Shown: positions 1 to 7,150 of the stretch, in pieces
How positions within the stretch are numbered: the first letter of the stretch is position 1
Layout of the letters: each line of letters begins with the position of its first letter
Source: Flavobacterium antarcticum DSM 19726
GTDB taxonomy: Bacteria; Bacteroidota; Bacteroidia; Flavobacteriales; Flavobacteriaceae
Direction: 5' to 3'
DNA: 64,000 nt
Assembly (NCBI RefSeq): GCF_000419685.1
Contig: NZ_ATTM01000002.1
Span: 372,001 to 436,000, forward strand
Notes under the pieces: model-generated
What the model saw: the letters and a program-made list of their open reading frames with translations, nothing else
What the model was told of the DNA's origin: nothing
Databases searched by the model: none
Position numbers and translations under genes: made by a program

Positions 1-58
1 CGATCAGAAAGTATCCAAGGAATTAGTGTATGCTATTTTGAAGAATTCGGTTAGGTAA
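1..58 (+). CDS. 3' end of an unidentified gene (partial)
   Basis: The frame beginning at base 2 is open to a TAA at 56-58 and encodes 18 residues ending in KNSVR. The composition looks like a real protein C-terminus, but a second frame is also open to a TAG at 52-54, so the assignment is weak. The family cannot be recognised from so few residues. Confidence 0.3.
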   Translation, partial: DQKVSKELVYAILKNSVR

Positions 59-375
59 GGTTTATAATATAATCGCTATTACTTCATAATTTCCTCTCAT
101 TCCATTTTAAGGCAAATCTCCTTGCGAACTTAAATCGGATCAAAATCAAACCTACACTTGTAAACTTGGCGAAACTTTGCGGTAAAGATTTTTCATCCAC
201 CAAATAATGTCAAAAAAATATTAAAAGTTTTAATCGACCTTTCCCTCCTCAAAAGAAATTACTATCTTTAAGAATCGGTTTTTTAACTACGAAGTTTTTT
301 TAAAATCATCTTGTATTTAAAATCCGAACTATAAATCAACCAATAAAATTAATAATCATTTAAAATTAAAAAATT
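59..375. other. AT-rich intergenic stretch upstream of dodecin gene
   Basis: No credible gene is seen here. The only promoter-like element is TATCTTTA at 263-270, one mismatch from the Bacteroidetes -7 consensus TAnnTTTG, which would give a leader of about 100 nt for the dodecin gene. No good -33 TTG was found. Confidence 0.4.
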
Positions 376-582
376 ATGGCAATTGTAAAAGTTATCGAAG
401 TAATCGCATCATCTACAAAAGGAATTGAAGACGCAGTACAACAAGCAGTAACAGAGGTTTCAAAAACTGTTCGCAATATTGATTCTGTTTATATTAAAGA
501 CACTAAAGTGCACGTTAAAGACGGAAAGATTCATTCGTGGGGTGTAATTTGTAAAGTATCCTTCCGGGTTGGTGAAGAGTAA
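376..582 (+). CDS. Dodecin family protein
   Basis: A 68-residue protein of normal dodecin length. Dodecins form hollow dodecamers that store flavins or related cofactors in the cytoplasm. The N-terminal strand MAIVKVIEVIASS, the helix that follows with GIEDAVQQAV, and the central IDSVYIKDTKVHVKDGKI followed by W in a C-terminal strand match the family's beta-alpha-beta-beta fold; the tryptophan near residue 55 is expected near the flavin site. It starts at an ATG after a very AT-rich leader. The small helical protein downstream begins 37 bp later, so the two may be co-transcribed. Family assignment is firm; which ligand it binds is not visible. Confidence 0.9.
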   Translation: MAIVKVIEVIASSTKGIEDAVQQAVTEVSKTVRNIDSVYIKDTKVHVKDGKIHSWGVICKVSFRVGEE

Positions 583-618
583 TTAAAATAATATTTATAA
601 ATTTAAAATACATACTAT

Positions 619-831
619 ATGGAACAAATAATCAAAATGATTACTGAAAAAACAGGAATTTCGAACGAACAAGCAGAAACTGCCGTAAATGTAGTTACCG
701 ATTTCCTAAAGGAAAAACTTCCCGCAGGAATGGGCGGACAATTAGATGGTTTGCTGAAAGGCGATACTTCTTCTTTAGGCAATATGGCCGACGGAATTAA
801 AGACAGTTTAGGCGGAATGTTCGGGAAATAA
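619..831 (+). CDS. Small helical protein, probably cytoplasmic, unknown function
   Basis: A 70-residue protein with an amphipathic N-terminal half (EQIIKMITEKTGIS, then a predicted helix around residues 18-35) and a glycine-rich C-terminal half (GMGGQLDGLLKG, GNMADGIKDSLGGMFGK). This layout resembles the short DUF2267/DUF937/YidB-like helical proteins, but I cannot name the family with certainty. No signal peptide or membrane segment is visible. It lies 37 bp behind the dodecin gene and is followed by a clear terminator, so the two likely form a short transcription unit. Confidence 0.7.
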   Translation: MEQIIKMITEKTGISNEQAETAVNVVTDFLKEKLPAGMGGQLDGLLKGDTSSLGNMADGIKDSLGGMFGK

Positions 832-855
832 TTGTTTTTTTAAAATAGAATGCTG

Positions 856-886
856 AAGGGTGTTGTTCAAAGACAATGCCCTTTTT
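856..886 (+). terminator. Rho-independent terminator after the dodecin pair
   Basis: An 11-bp stem (856-866 with 873-883, two G-U pairs) with a 6-nt loop is followed by a T run. It ends the dodecin/small protein unit. Confidence 0.75.
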
Positions 887-983
887 TGTGCTTTTTTTTA
901 AATTAAAAGCGTAAGAACAAGTGACTGATATTTAGGAATTTTAGCTTTTATTTGAAATTAAAATATTCATGTAGTCAAAAAAT

Positions 984-1009
984 AGTATCAGACAAACTTG
1001 TCCACTACT
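984..1009. promoter_or_regulatory. Imperfect dyad, candidate Rrf2 operator
   Basis: Two 12-bp arms (984-995 and 998-1009) separated by AC match at 9 of 12 positions; the core is GACAA-AC-TTGTC and the outer AGT/ACT also match. The size (about 26 bp) and dyad form suit operators of Rrf2-family dimers such as NsrR and IscR. It covers the TTG of the promoter in front of the Rrf2 gene, so repressor binding would block transcription. The dyad is seen; its role is inferred. Confidence 0.55.
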
Positions 1010-1029
1010 AAAAAAATAACTTACCTTTG
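998..1029 (+). promoter_or_regulatory. Bacteroidetes-type promoter of the Rrf2/oxidase cluster
   Basis: TTG at 998-1000 and TACCTTTG at 1022-1029 are separated by 21 bp, inside the usual range for the TTG / TAnnTTTG promoter. Transcription would begin near 1033, giving an 18-nt leader for the Rrf2 gene. Confidence 0.65.
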
Positions 1030-1050
1030 TAAAACCGAAAATTCAAATCT

Positions 1051-1485
1051 ATGTTTTCAAAAGCTTGTGAGTACGGAATTAGAGCCTGCATTTATATTGC
1101 AGAACAATCCCAACTGGACCGAAAAGTAGGTTTAAAGGAAGTGGCCGACGCCATCGAATCTCCCGAAGCATATACTTCCAAAATTCTTCAATTACTTTCA
1201 CGCAATAAAATCATCAACTCTGGGAAGGGACCTCTAGGTGGTTTTTCTATGGATAAAGAAGAGTTGAATTGCATCAAATTAAGCAGCATCGTAAAGGTAA
1301 TTGACGGCGACAACATTTATACGGGTTGCGGTTTAGGGTTAAGCAAATGCAACGAAGAAATGCCTTGTCCGTTACACGATCAATTCAAACTCATCCGCGA
1401 AGAACTCAAAATGATGCTCGAGAGGACGACCGTTAAAGCACTTGCCGACGATTTAGAAAAAGGACTCACCTTCTTGAAAAGGTAA
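1051..1485 (+). CDS. Rrf2 family transcriptional regulator (NsrR/IscR-like)
   Basis: A 144-residue regulator of typical Rrf2 length. The N-terminal winged helix (about residues 1-65, with YTSKILQLL as part of the reading helix and GKGPLGGF as the wing) is followed by three cysteines, C93, C100 and C106, at the positions and spacing used for an Fe-S cluster in NsrR and IscR. Such proteins sense NO or Fe-S status. It is the first gene of the cluster with cbb3-like oxidase, RIC and hemerythrin genes, and its own promoter contains an operator-like dyad, so autoregulation is likely. NO sensing is inferred from the neighbours; O2 or cluster sensing is also possible. Confidence 0.9.
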   Translation: MFSKACEYGIRACIYIAEQSQLDRKVGLKEVADAIESPEAYTSKILQLLSRNKIINSGKGPLGGFSMDKEELNCIKLSSIVKVIDGDNIYTGCGLGLSKCNEEMPCPLHDQFKLIREELKMMLERTTVKALADDLEKGLTFLKR

Positions 1486-1533
1486 CAAAATTTTTAATTT
1501 AATAGAGGATAGAAACATCCCACAACGACAACA

Positions 1534-3297
1534 ATGAAAACTACCAACATCTTTAGTGAATCCGGAATCATCATCACGATTATACTGATTCTAATACCCG
1601 TCCTAATCGGTATTGGAATTCTAATCATGAAATTGTATTCCATCATGGAAAAATTTCTCAAGAAAAAAGAATTAGAACGTTTTAACGCGTATGTCAAAGA
1701 TTTAGATCCGGAACAAGTGTCCAAATTAGAACAACGCAAAAAAGAATTAGAATACGGCCTTTCAAATTATGAACTTTCGGGCAACTCCCCTGCCGTCGAT
1801 TCAAAAGGATTGATTAATAATATTAATGAAGCAGGAAGTGTTCGTTTCATTGAAGAAAAACGAAAAAGTCAACCTAAACACGATGTCGACCCGCAATTGA
1901 CCACAATGATTCTGTGGTATTTGGGTTGTGCTACTTTTTGGCTTGTATTCGGAACAACTGTTGGAGAATACTTGGGAATTAAATTTGTCGCTCCTGATGC
2001 AGACCATATCAGTTGGTTGAGTTTTGGTCGATTAAGACCGGTTCATACCAATGCCGTATTTTGGGGTTGGGCTTCCATTGCCATGATTGGACTCGGTTAT
2101 TATGTGGTAGCGAGAGTAAGTAATGTCGCACTTCACAGTATTAAAACCGGTTATTATTCACTTATCCTGATTAATGCTTCGGTAGTTCTTGGAACACTTT
2201 GCCTTATGGCAGGAATCAATAATAGTGGCGGAGAATATAGAGAATATGTTTGGCCGGTTATGGCATTGTTCGGAATCGCAGTCATTATTTCACTTTACAA
2301 TTTTATAAAAACAATTGCCAAAAAAACCACCAAGGAGATTTACGTTTCTAACTGGTACATCGTTTCCGCAATGATGTTTGTACTGGTAATTGCAATTGTT
2401 GCGTATTGGCCAACTTGGCAAAATGGTTTGGGCGAAACCATCGTTCAAGGATATTACATGCACCAAGGCGTTGGAATGTGGTTTATGCTTTTCAGTTTAG
2501 GTTTGATGTATTATTTCCTACCACAACAATTAAACAGACCTATTTATTCGTATAGTTTGGGAATTTTGGCATTTTGGACACAGATCTTATTTTACACTTT
2601 AATTGGAACACACCACTTTATTTTTAGTGCGATTCCGTGGTGGTTGCAAACAGTTGCCATCGTGGGAAGTGTTGGAATGGTGATTCCTGTAGTTGCGGGA
2701 ACGACAAATTTCTTAATGACTTTTAAAGGTTCTTGGCACAAATTATCAAGCAGTTATACGCTTCCATTTTACTTAATTGGAATTATATTTTACTTCACAG
2801 GTTCGCTACAAGGAACTGCAGAAGCGTTTAGATTTACAAATTTAGTTTGGCACTTTACTGATTTTACAGTCGCGCATTCACACTTAACCATGTACGGAAT
2901 TATCTGTTTTATGCTTTGGGGATTCATTTATACGCTTGTGCCAAGATTAACAGGAAAAGAACCACCGCAAATTACAGTTGGAGCGCATTTCTGGTTGGCA
3001 TTAATCGGCTTATTGTTTTATACATTCCCATTAATGTACGGTTCAACACTTCGTGGATTGATGTGGATTGATGGAAAACCATTTATTGAAAGTGTCGAAT
3101 TAATGGCGCCGTACTGGTTGTGGCGTGCCATCGGTGGTTCGTTAATGTGGTTGTCGCATATCTTATTTGCTTATAATTTCTACAGAATGATTAAGCGAAA
3201 CGATGACATTATCATTCCGACTTCGGCAATTGATATTTTGAGAGCTAAAAAAGAATTGGAACAACAAGAATTGGACAATCAAGGTCTAACTAATTAA
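1534..3297 (+). CDS. cbb3-like heme-copper oxidase subunit I with N-terminal extension
   Basis: A 587-residue membrane protein related to CcoN, about 110 residues longer than usual. An extra membrane helix (about 11-32) and a charged linker (about 33-115) precede the oxidase core. All six expected histidines are present: H171 (RLRPVHTNA) and H448 for the low-spin heme, H450 for the high-spin heme, and H310, H360 and H361 for CuB. Y354 lies 44 residues after H310 and 6 before H360, the same spacing as the catalytic tyrosine (Y251) of P. stutzeri CcoN, so the O2-reductase centre seems intact. It starts 48 bp after the Rrf2 gene and ends 10 bp before the cytochrome gene. The CcoO part is separate, not fused as often in this phylum. 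Physiological substrate (O2 or NO) cannot be told from sequence. Confidence 0.85.
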   Translation: MKTTNIFSESGIIITIILILIPVLIGIGILIMKLYSIMEKFLKKKELERFNAYVKDLDPEQVSKLEQRKKELEYGLSNYELSGNSPAVDSKGLINNINEAGSVRFIEEKRKSQPKHDVDPQLTTMILWYLGCATFWLVFGTTVGEYLGIKFVAPDADHISWLSFGRLRPVHTNAVFWGWASIAMIGLGYYVVARVSNVALHSIKTGYYSLILINASVVLGTLCLMAGINNSGGEYREYVWPVMALFGIAVIISLYNFIKTIAKKTTKEIYVSNWYIVSAMMFVLVIAIVAYWPTWQNGLGETIVQGYYMHQGVGMWFMLFSLGLMYYFLPQQLNRPIYSYSLGILAFWTQILFYTLIGTHHFIFSAIPWWLQTVAIVGSVGMVIPVVAGTTNFLMTFKGSWHKLSSSYTLPFYLIGIIFYFTGSLQGTAEAFRFTNLVWHFTDFTVAHSHLTMYGIICFMLWGFIYTLVPRLTGKEPPQITVGAHFWLALIGLLFYTFPLMYGSTLRGLMWIDGKPFIESVELMAPYWLWRAIGGSLMWLSHILFAYNFYRMIKRNDDIIIPTSAIDILRAKKELEQQELDNQGLTN

Positions 3298-3307
3298 TTT
3301 ACAAGAA

Positions 3308-4303
3308 ATGGAATTTTTCGACAATCATAAAAAACTATTCTTATCCGCTTTGGGTTTATTTGTCCTCTTGACAATCTTTGTGGCCATTCTTCCCGCATTG
3401 AATAACCAAATGGATAATGCTCCTTTGCCCAATGCAGAACCAATGAGTGCTGATGCACATCAAGGAAAATTGAGTTACATCGCAAACGGGTGTGTCGCTT
3501 GTCATACGCAACAAGTTCGAAATGTAGACATGGACAAACCGTGGGGAAGCCGACCAGGAATTGCAGCTGATTATGCCGCAAATACACGAATCGACTTCTT
3601 GAGAAATACGGCGACATTGATGGGAACTGAACGAACAGGACCGGATTTAACGAATATTGGAACGCGTCAACCAAGTATGGCTTGGAATTTACTTCATCTT
3701 TACCAACCTCGTGCGGTTGTGAAATCATCAATCATGCCGGCTTATCCTTGGCTTTTTGAAATCAAACAAACCGTTGGCAAGGATGAAGTGGAAGTTGTTG
3801 TTCCGGATGAATTTAGCAAAGGAATCAACGGAAAAGTAGTGGCAACCAAAGAAGCTATTCAGTTGGTTAATTATCTGCAAAGTCTAAAACAAACTCCTCT
3901 TCCGGACGGTAAACTTCCAATGGAATTTTTGTACAAGAAAAAAGAAGTTCCTGTTGTGGCAGGCGGTTCGGCTGTAGCCAATTTGCCTGACGGTGGCGCA
4001 CTTTACACACAAAATTGTGCAGCTTGTCACCAAGCTAATGGCGAAGGATTGAAAGGCGCTTTTCCGCCAATTAAAGGAAGTCCAATTGTTTTAGGTGATG
4101 ATTTAGATTTATTTGTAACCATCATAATGAAAGGTTACGATGCAAGAGCAGAATATGCAGTAATGAACGCTGTGGGAACCGATAATAATTTGACTGCTGA
4201 AGAAGTAACGGCGATTATTAATCACGAAAGGTCAAGTTGGGGCAACGATGCTAAACCGGTGTCGTTAGAAGAAGTGAAGAAAATAATGGAATCCATTAAA
4301 TAA
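3308..4303 (+). CDS. Membrane-anchored diheme cytochrome c (CcoO-like plus class I domain)
   Basis: A 331-residue protein with an N-terminal anchor helix (about 10-30) and two heme c sites: CVACH at 62-66 and CAACH at 237-241. The first domain resembles CcoO (GCVACHTQQVR, WGSRP, GPDLTNIGTR, with M143 in SIMPAYP as likely distal ligand). The second is a short class I cytochrome c, comparable to one CcoP domain. It would carry electrons in the periplasm to the subunit I encoded just upstream (10-bp gap). The CcoO-plus-one-cytochrome layout differs from the standard CcoO and diheme CcoP pair, and no CcoP or CcoQ gene follows. Function as oxidase electron input is inferred from family and position. 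Confidence 0.85.
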   Translation: MEFFDNHKKLFLSALGLFVLLTIFVAILPALNNQMDNAPLPNAEPMSADAHQGKLSYIANGCVACHTQQVRNVDMDKPWGSRPGIAADYAANTRIDFLRNTATLMGTERTGPDLTNIGTRQPSMAWNLLHLYQPRAVVKSSIMPAYPWLFEIKQTVGKDEVEVVVPDEFSKGINGKVVATKEAIQLVNYLQSLKQTPLPDGKLPMEFLYKKKEVPVVAGGSAVANLPDGGALYTQNCAACHQANGEGLKGAFPPIKGSPIVLGDDLDLFVTIIMKGYDARAEYAVMNAVGTDNNLTAEEVTAIINHERSSWGNDAKPVSLEEVKKIMESIK

Positions 4304-4311
4304 ATAAAGCG

Positions 4312-4581
4312 ATGAAAAATAAACTAAAATATCAGTTGGCAGTACTCGCATTTTTCTGCTTGAATTTAGCTTTATATGCTTGTCCGGCTTGCGAAAAACA
4401 GCAACCTAAAATCACGCAAGGATTAACACACGGTGGCGGCCCAGGTAGTAATTGGGATTGGGTCATCATTGGCGTAATCACTTTAATCACAGTTTTGACC
4501 TTGGTTTTTTCTTTGAAATTTCTAATCAAACCAGGAGAAAAAAACACAGACCATATTAAACAATCCATTTTAAACAACTAA
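4312..4581 (+). CDS. Small membrane protein with CPAC motif in oxidase cluster
   Basis: An 89-residue protein with an N-terminal hydrophobic segment (about 8-22) that ends in ACPACEK, a glycine-rich stretch (HGGGPGSNWD), and a second membrane helix (about 50-70). The first segment may be a signal sequence or an anchor; the CPAC pair would sit just outside the membrane. It starts 8 bp after the cytochrome gene and ends 4 bp before the next one, so it belongs to the same operon. I do not recognise a named family. A CxxC at the periplasmic face would fit copper or heme delivery to the oxidase, but this is only a suggestion. Confidence 0.75.
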   Translation: MKNKLKYQLAVLAFFCLNLALYACPACEKQQPKITQGLTHGGGPGSNWDWVIIGVITLITVLTLVFSLKFLIKPGEKNTDHIKQSILNN

Positions 4582-4585
4582 CACG

Positions 4586-4990
4586 ATGCAAGAAGATAAA
4601 AGTAAAGTTTCACTGTTCATTGACGACGATTTACAACCCATTGCTGAATTGTTAGCACCTGTTCAATTTGAATTGGATACAAGAAAATTAACAGACGGCG
4701 AACACACCTTGAAAATGGTGAGTAAATCCGCATTAGGTCGCGAAGGAATTCGCAAAATAAAATTCATTGTCCGAAATGGTCCTGCGATTTCTATTGAAGG
4801 ATTATCAGAAAATGCAGTCGTTGACGGAACCGTTCCGTTGATGATTAATGCTTATGATAAAGGCGACCAGAAAAAATTTATAATTGAAGGTAGCGAAACA
4901 CCGCAAACTATTCCCAGTTGGTTGTGGATACTGTTGGTTGCGTTTGTGGGTTGGGCTGCTTTCTATGTTGTAATGAACATTAGTCTGTAG
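4586..4990 (+). CDS. Tail-anchored beta-rich protein in oxidase cluster
   Basis: A 134-residue protein with no signal peptide, a probable beta-sandwich (about 5-100; VSLFIDDD, QFELDTRKLTDGEHTLKM and GTVPLMINAYD resemble an Ig-like or Big domain) and a C-terminal membrane helix (about 110-130, IPSWLWILLVAFVGWAAFYVV). It begins 4 bp after the CPAC protein. The phrase TDGEHTLKMVS is typical of Ig-like domains. Orientation and role are unknown; it may be an accessory subunit of the oxidase. No close family is recognised. Confidence 0.7.
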   Translation: MQEDKSKVSLFIDDDLQPIAELLAPVQFELDTRKLTDGEHTLKMVSKSALGREGIRKIKFIVRNGPAISIEGLSENAVVDGTVPLMINAYDKGDQKKFIIEGSETPQTIPSWLWILLVAFVGWAAFYVVMNISL

Positions 4991-5038
4991 AAGATTTATT
5001 AAAATAAAATTATTCAGTAAACCATAATAAAACACATC

Positions 5039-5761
5039 ATGAATATACAAGAAGATCAAATCATCGGAGAATTGGTAGCAAATGACTACCGAACTGCATC
5101 CGTATTTAAAAAACACAATATCGATTTTTGTTGCCAAGGAAACAGAACAATTAACGACGCTTGCGAAGCAAAGAACATTGACGGCAAATTAGTTGTAGGC
5201 GATTTAAATGAGCTTTTAAATTCAAAAACCGACAGTGCTCTTGACTATCAGAGTTGGCCATTAGATTTACTTGCCGAATACATCGAGAAGAAACACCACC
5301 GTTATGTAGAACAAAAAACGACTGAAATCAAACCTTATTTGGAGAAAATTTGCCGTGTTCACGGAGGTCGTCATCCCGAATTACATGAGATAAGTGAACA
5401 TTTCAATGCAACAGCAGGAGAACTTGCCATGCACATGAAAAAGGAAGAATTAATGGTTTTCCCTTTCATCAGAAAAATGGTAAAAGCGAAAGAAGCAGGT
5501 ACAAAAGTGGCAATGCCTAACTTTGAATCCATTCAGTTTCCCATTCAAGCGATGATGGACGAACATACAAATGAAGGCGAACGCTTTAGATTGATTGATG
5601 AATTAAGCAATAATTACACGCCACCAGAAGATGCTTGCAATACGTATCGCGTGACTTTTGCACTTTTGAAAGAATTTGAACAAGACTTGCATTTGCACAT
5701 CCATCTAGAAAACAATATCTTGTTCCCTAAAGCAATTGAACTCGAAAAAACATTTATATAA
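5039..5761 (+). CDS. ric: Iron-sulfur cluster repair di-iron protein RIC (ScdA/YtfE/DnrN)
   Basis: A 240-residue protein of normal RIC length. The N-terminal ScdA_N domain (about 1-60) holds the paired cysteines in DFCCQGNRT; the C-terminal hemerythrin-like four-helix domain carries di-iron ligands in KKHHRYVE, HMKKEELMVFPF, MDEHTNEG and HLHIHLENNILFP. RIC proteins repair Fe-S clusters damaged by NO or oxidants in the cytoplasm. Its stop codon overlaps the next start (TAATG), so the hemerythrin gene is translationally coupled. Placement behind an Rrf2 regulator and an oxidase supports a nitrosative or oxidative stress role for the whole cluster. Confidence 0.93.
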   Translation: MNIQEDQIIGELVANDYRTASVFKKHNIDFCCQGNRTINDACEAKNIDGKLVVGDLNELLNSKTDSALDYQSWPLDLLAEYIEKKHHRYVEQKTTEIKPYLEKICRVHGGRHPELHEISEHFNATAGELAMHMKKEELMVFPFIRKMVKAKEAGTKVAMPNFESIQFPIQAMMDEHTNEGERFRLIDELSNNYTPPEDACNTYRVTFALLKEFEQDLHLHIHLENNILFPKAIELEKTFI

Positions 5762-6225
5762 TGCCTACAAAAAAGCCTATCAAAAGAAATGAAAACCTAA
5801 AAGCAATAAGTCGTGAACACCATCACGGCTTATTGCTTTCTTGGAAAATCAGAGCCGGTGTCAAGAAAGAAGTGGAACCTATTAGAATTAAAAAATATTT
5901 AGATTGGTTTTATACCGAACACCTTTTACCTCATTTTGAAATTGAAGAAAAGCATATTTTCCCTATTCTTGGAAACGAACATGAATTAGTAAAAAAAGCA
6001 CTTACGGAACACCGAAGATTAATGCGTCTTTTTGAATCTGATACTGATTTGGTGAAAAACATTCATTTGATTGAAGAAGAATTAGAAAGTCACATTCGGT
6101 TTGAAGAACGTGTTTTATTCAATGAAATTCAAGAAGTGGCAAGTGAAGAACAATTGGAACAAGTTAGAATTCACCACACAGAAGAGAAGTTTGTGGATAA
6201 TGACGAAGACGCGTTCTGGTTGTAA
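5761..6225 (+). CDS. Hemerythrin HHE domain protein
   Basis: A 154-residue cytoplasmic four-helix protein. Di-iron ligands are visible as SREHHHGLLL near the N-terminus, EHLLPHFEIEEKHIFP, EHRRLM and SHIRFEERVLFNEI. Such single-domain hemerythrins bind O2, NO or iron. The start codon overlaps the RIC stop by one base (TAATG). Together the two genes give two di-iron proteins at the end of the Rrf2-oxidase cluster. No terminator is obvious after it. Confidence 0.88.
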   Translation: MPTKKPIKRNENLKAISREHHHGLLLSWKIRAGVKKEVEPIRIKKYLDWFYTEHLLPHFEIEEKHIFPILGNEHELVKKALTEHRRLMRLFESDTDLVKNIHLIEEELESHIRFEERVLFNEIQEVASEEQLEQVRIHHTEEKFVDNDEDAFWL

Positions 6226-6312
6226 ATTCCAATATAGTTAGAATAAAGTGTGTGTTAGAATTCATTATTAAGAAGAAATATTTAACTTGTGCTTCATAAA
6301 TAATAGGGTACT

Positions 6313-6477
6313 ATGAATAAAGCACGATTAGTGGGACTTATAATGATTGTTATCGCAATCGTTTTATACTTTGCGTTTGAAAATGACGGCAATGATTTCT
6401 TAATGGGATTCTTTGGTGGTGGTGGATTAGCACTCTTGTTTTCGGGTAGATTTAGTCGAAAGTCGAAAGCAAATTAA
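6313..6477 (+). CDS. Micro-protein, two membrane helices (paralogue A)
   Basis: A 54-residue ORF starting MNKARLVGLIMIVIA. It has a hydrophobic helix (about 6-21), a short polar turn FENDGND, and a second glycine-rich helix (GFFGGGGLALLFSG) ending in a basic tail RFSRKSKAN. It is clearly paralogous to the ORF at 6864-7022: both share MNKAR.VGLI, YF.FEND, F..GF.GG.GL and a G.F basic end. That conservation between two copies is the best proof that both are real genes. Function is unknown; a membrane hairpin protein is inferred. Confidence 0.75.
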   Translation: MNKARLVGLIMIVIAIVLYFAFENDGNDFLMGFFGGGGLALLFSGRFSRKSKAN

Positions 6478-6487
6478 ATTACTTATC

Positions 6488-6841
6488 GTGCATCCTATTG
6501 CTATAAAATGAATTTACGACGAAGTTTCAGCTGATGACGGCTACCGCATTTTAGTGGATCGAATTTGGCCACGTGGAATTGCAAAACAAGCAGCTCAACT
6601 AAATGATTGGAATAGAAACGTTGCTCCATCGACAATACTTCGAAAATGGTTTGATCATAAAGAAGAACGATTTCTCGAATTTGAAGTAAAATATAGAGAA
6701 GAACTAAAACAACAAACTGCAGAATTAGACAAAATACGCCAAATTACTACTATTCAAAAAGTAACGCTTTTATATGGTGCTAAAAATAGTACAATGAATC
6801 AAGCAGTTGTGTTGAGAGAAGTGTTAGTCAATGAATTTTAA
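6488..6841 (+). pseudogene. YeaO/DUF488 family gene interrupted by an in-frame TGA
   Basis: The frame reads HPIAIK, then TGA at 6509-6511, then IYDEVSADDGYRILVDRIWPRG and on to the stop at 6841. This matches the N-terminus of DUF488 proteins such as E. coli YeaO (KRVYD...DGYRILVDRLWPRG), where an Arg stands at the TGA position. From GTG 6488 the intact product would be 117 residues, the family's usual size. A GTG at 6554 could start a 95-residue remnant beginning at VDRIWPRG, but it lacks the conserved first strand. One point mutation (CGA or AGA to TGA) explains it; sequencing error is possible. Confidence 0.75.
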
Positions 6842-6863
6842 TTAATAAACCAATTTTTTAGTT

Positions 6864-7022
6864 ATGAATAAAGCGAGAATAGTTGGCCTGATACTGCTTT
6901 TAGCAGCGGTAATAATCTATTTTTATTTTGAGAATGATGTAAATTCTTTCCTAGGTGGTTTCTTAGGAGGTGCGGGTCTTATTTTTTTATTGACTGGTAA
7001 ATTTGTAGCTAAAAAGCAATAA
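6864..7022 (+). CDS. Micro-protein, two membrane helices (paralogue B)
   Basis: A 52-residue ORF starting MNKARIVGLILLLAA, with a first helix (about 6-22), the turn FENDVNS, and a second glycine-rich helix (GGFLGGAGLIFLLTG) with a basic end KFVAKKQ. It is the partner of the ORF at 6313-6477 and lies 22 bp behind the broken DUF488 gene. The pair looks like a local duplication that brackets, or was split by, the DUF488 gene. No function is known to me. Confidence 0.75.
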   Translation: MNKARIVGLILLLAAVIIYFYFENDVNSFLGGFLGGAGLIFLLTGKFVAKKQ

Positions 7023-7150
7023 TTTTAAGTACTCGCTTTACCTAAACACCTCGAAAAGTATTGTTAAAAATCCCTCCACTTTAATATAAAAATTCTAAAT
7101 TAGTAAGACAAAATTAATGCTGCAACCCAATTTATTTTGGCGTCAAGCAA

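Noticed and set aside
1534..3297. Classical NO reductase (NorB) call for subunit I
   Set aside because: The catalytic tyrosine (Y354) is in the cbb3 position, and NorB lacks it; an NO role rests on neighbours only.
6488..6554. Frameshift as the cause of the DUF488 break
   Set aside because: Both sides of the stop are in the same frame, so a single nonsense substitution is enough.
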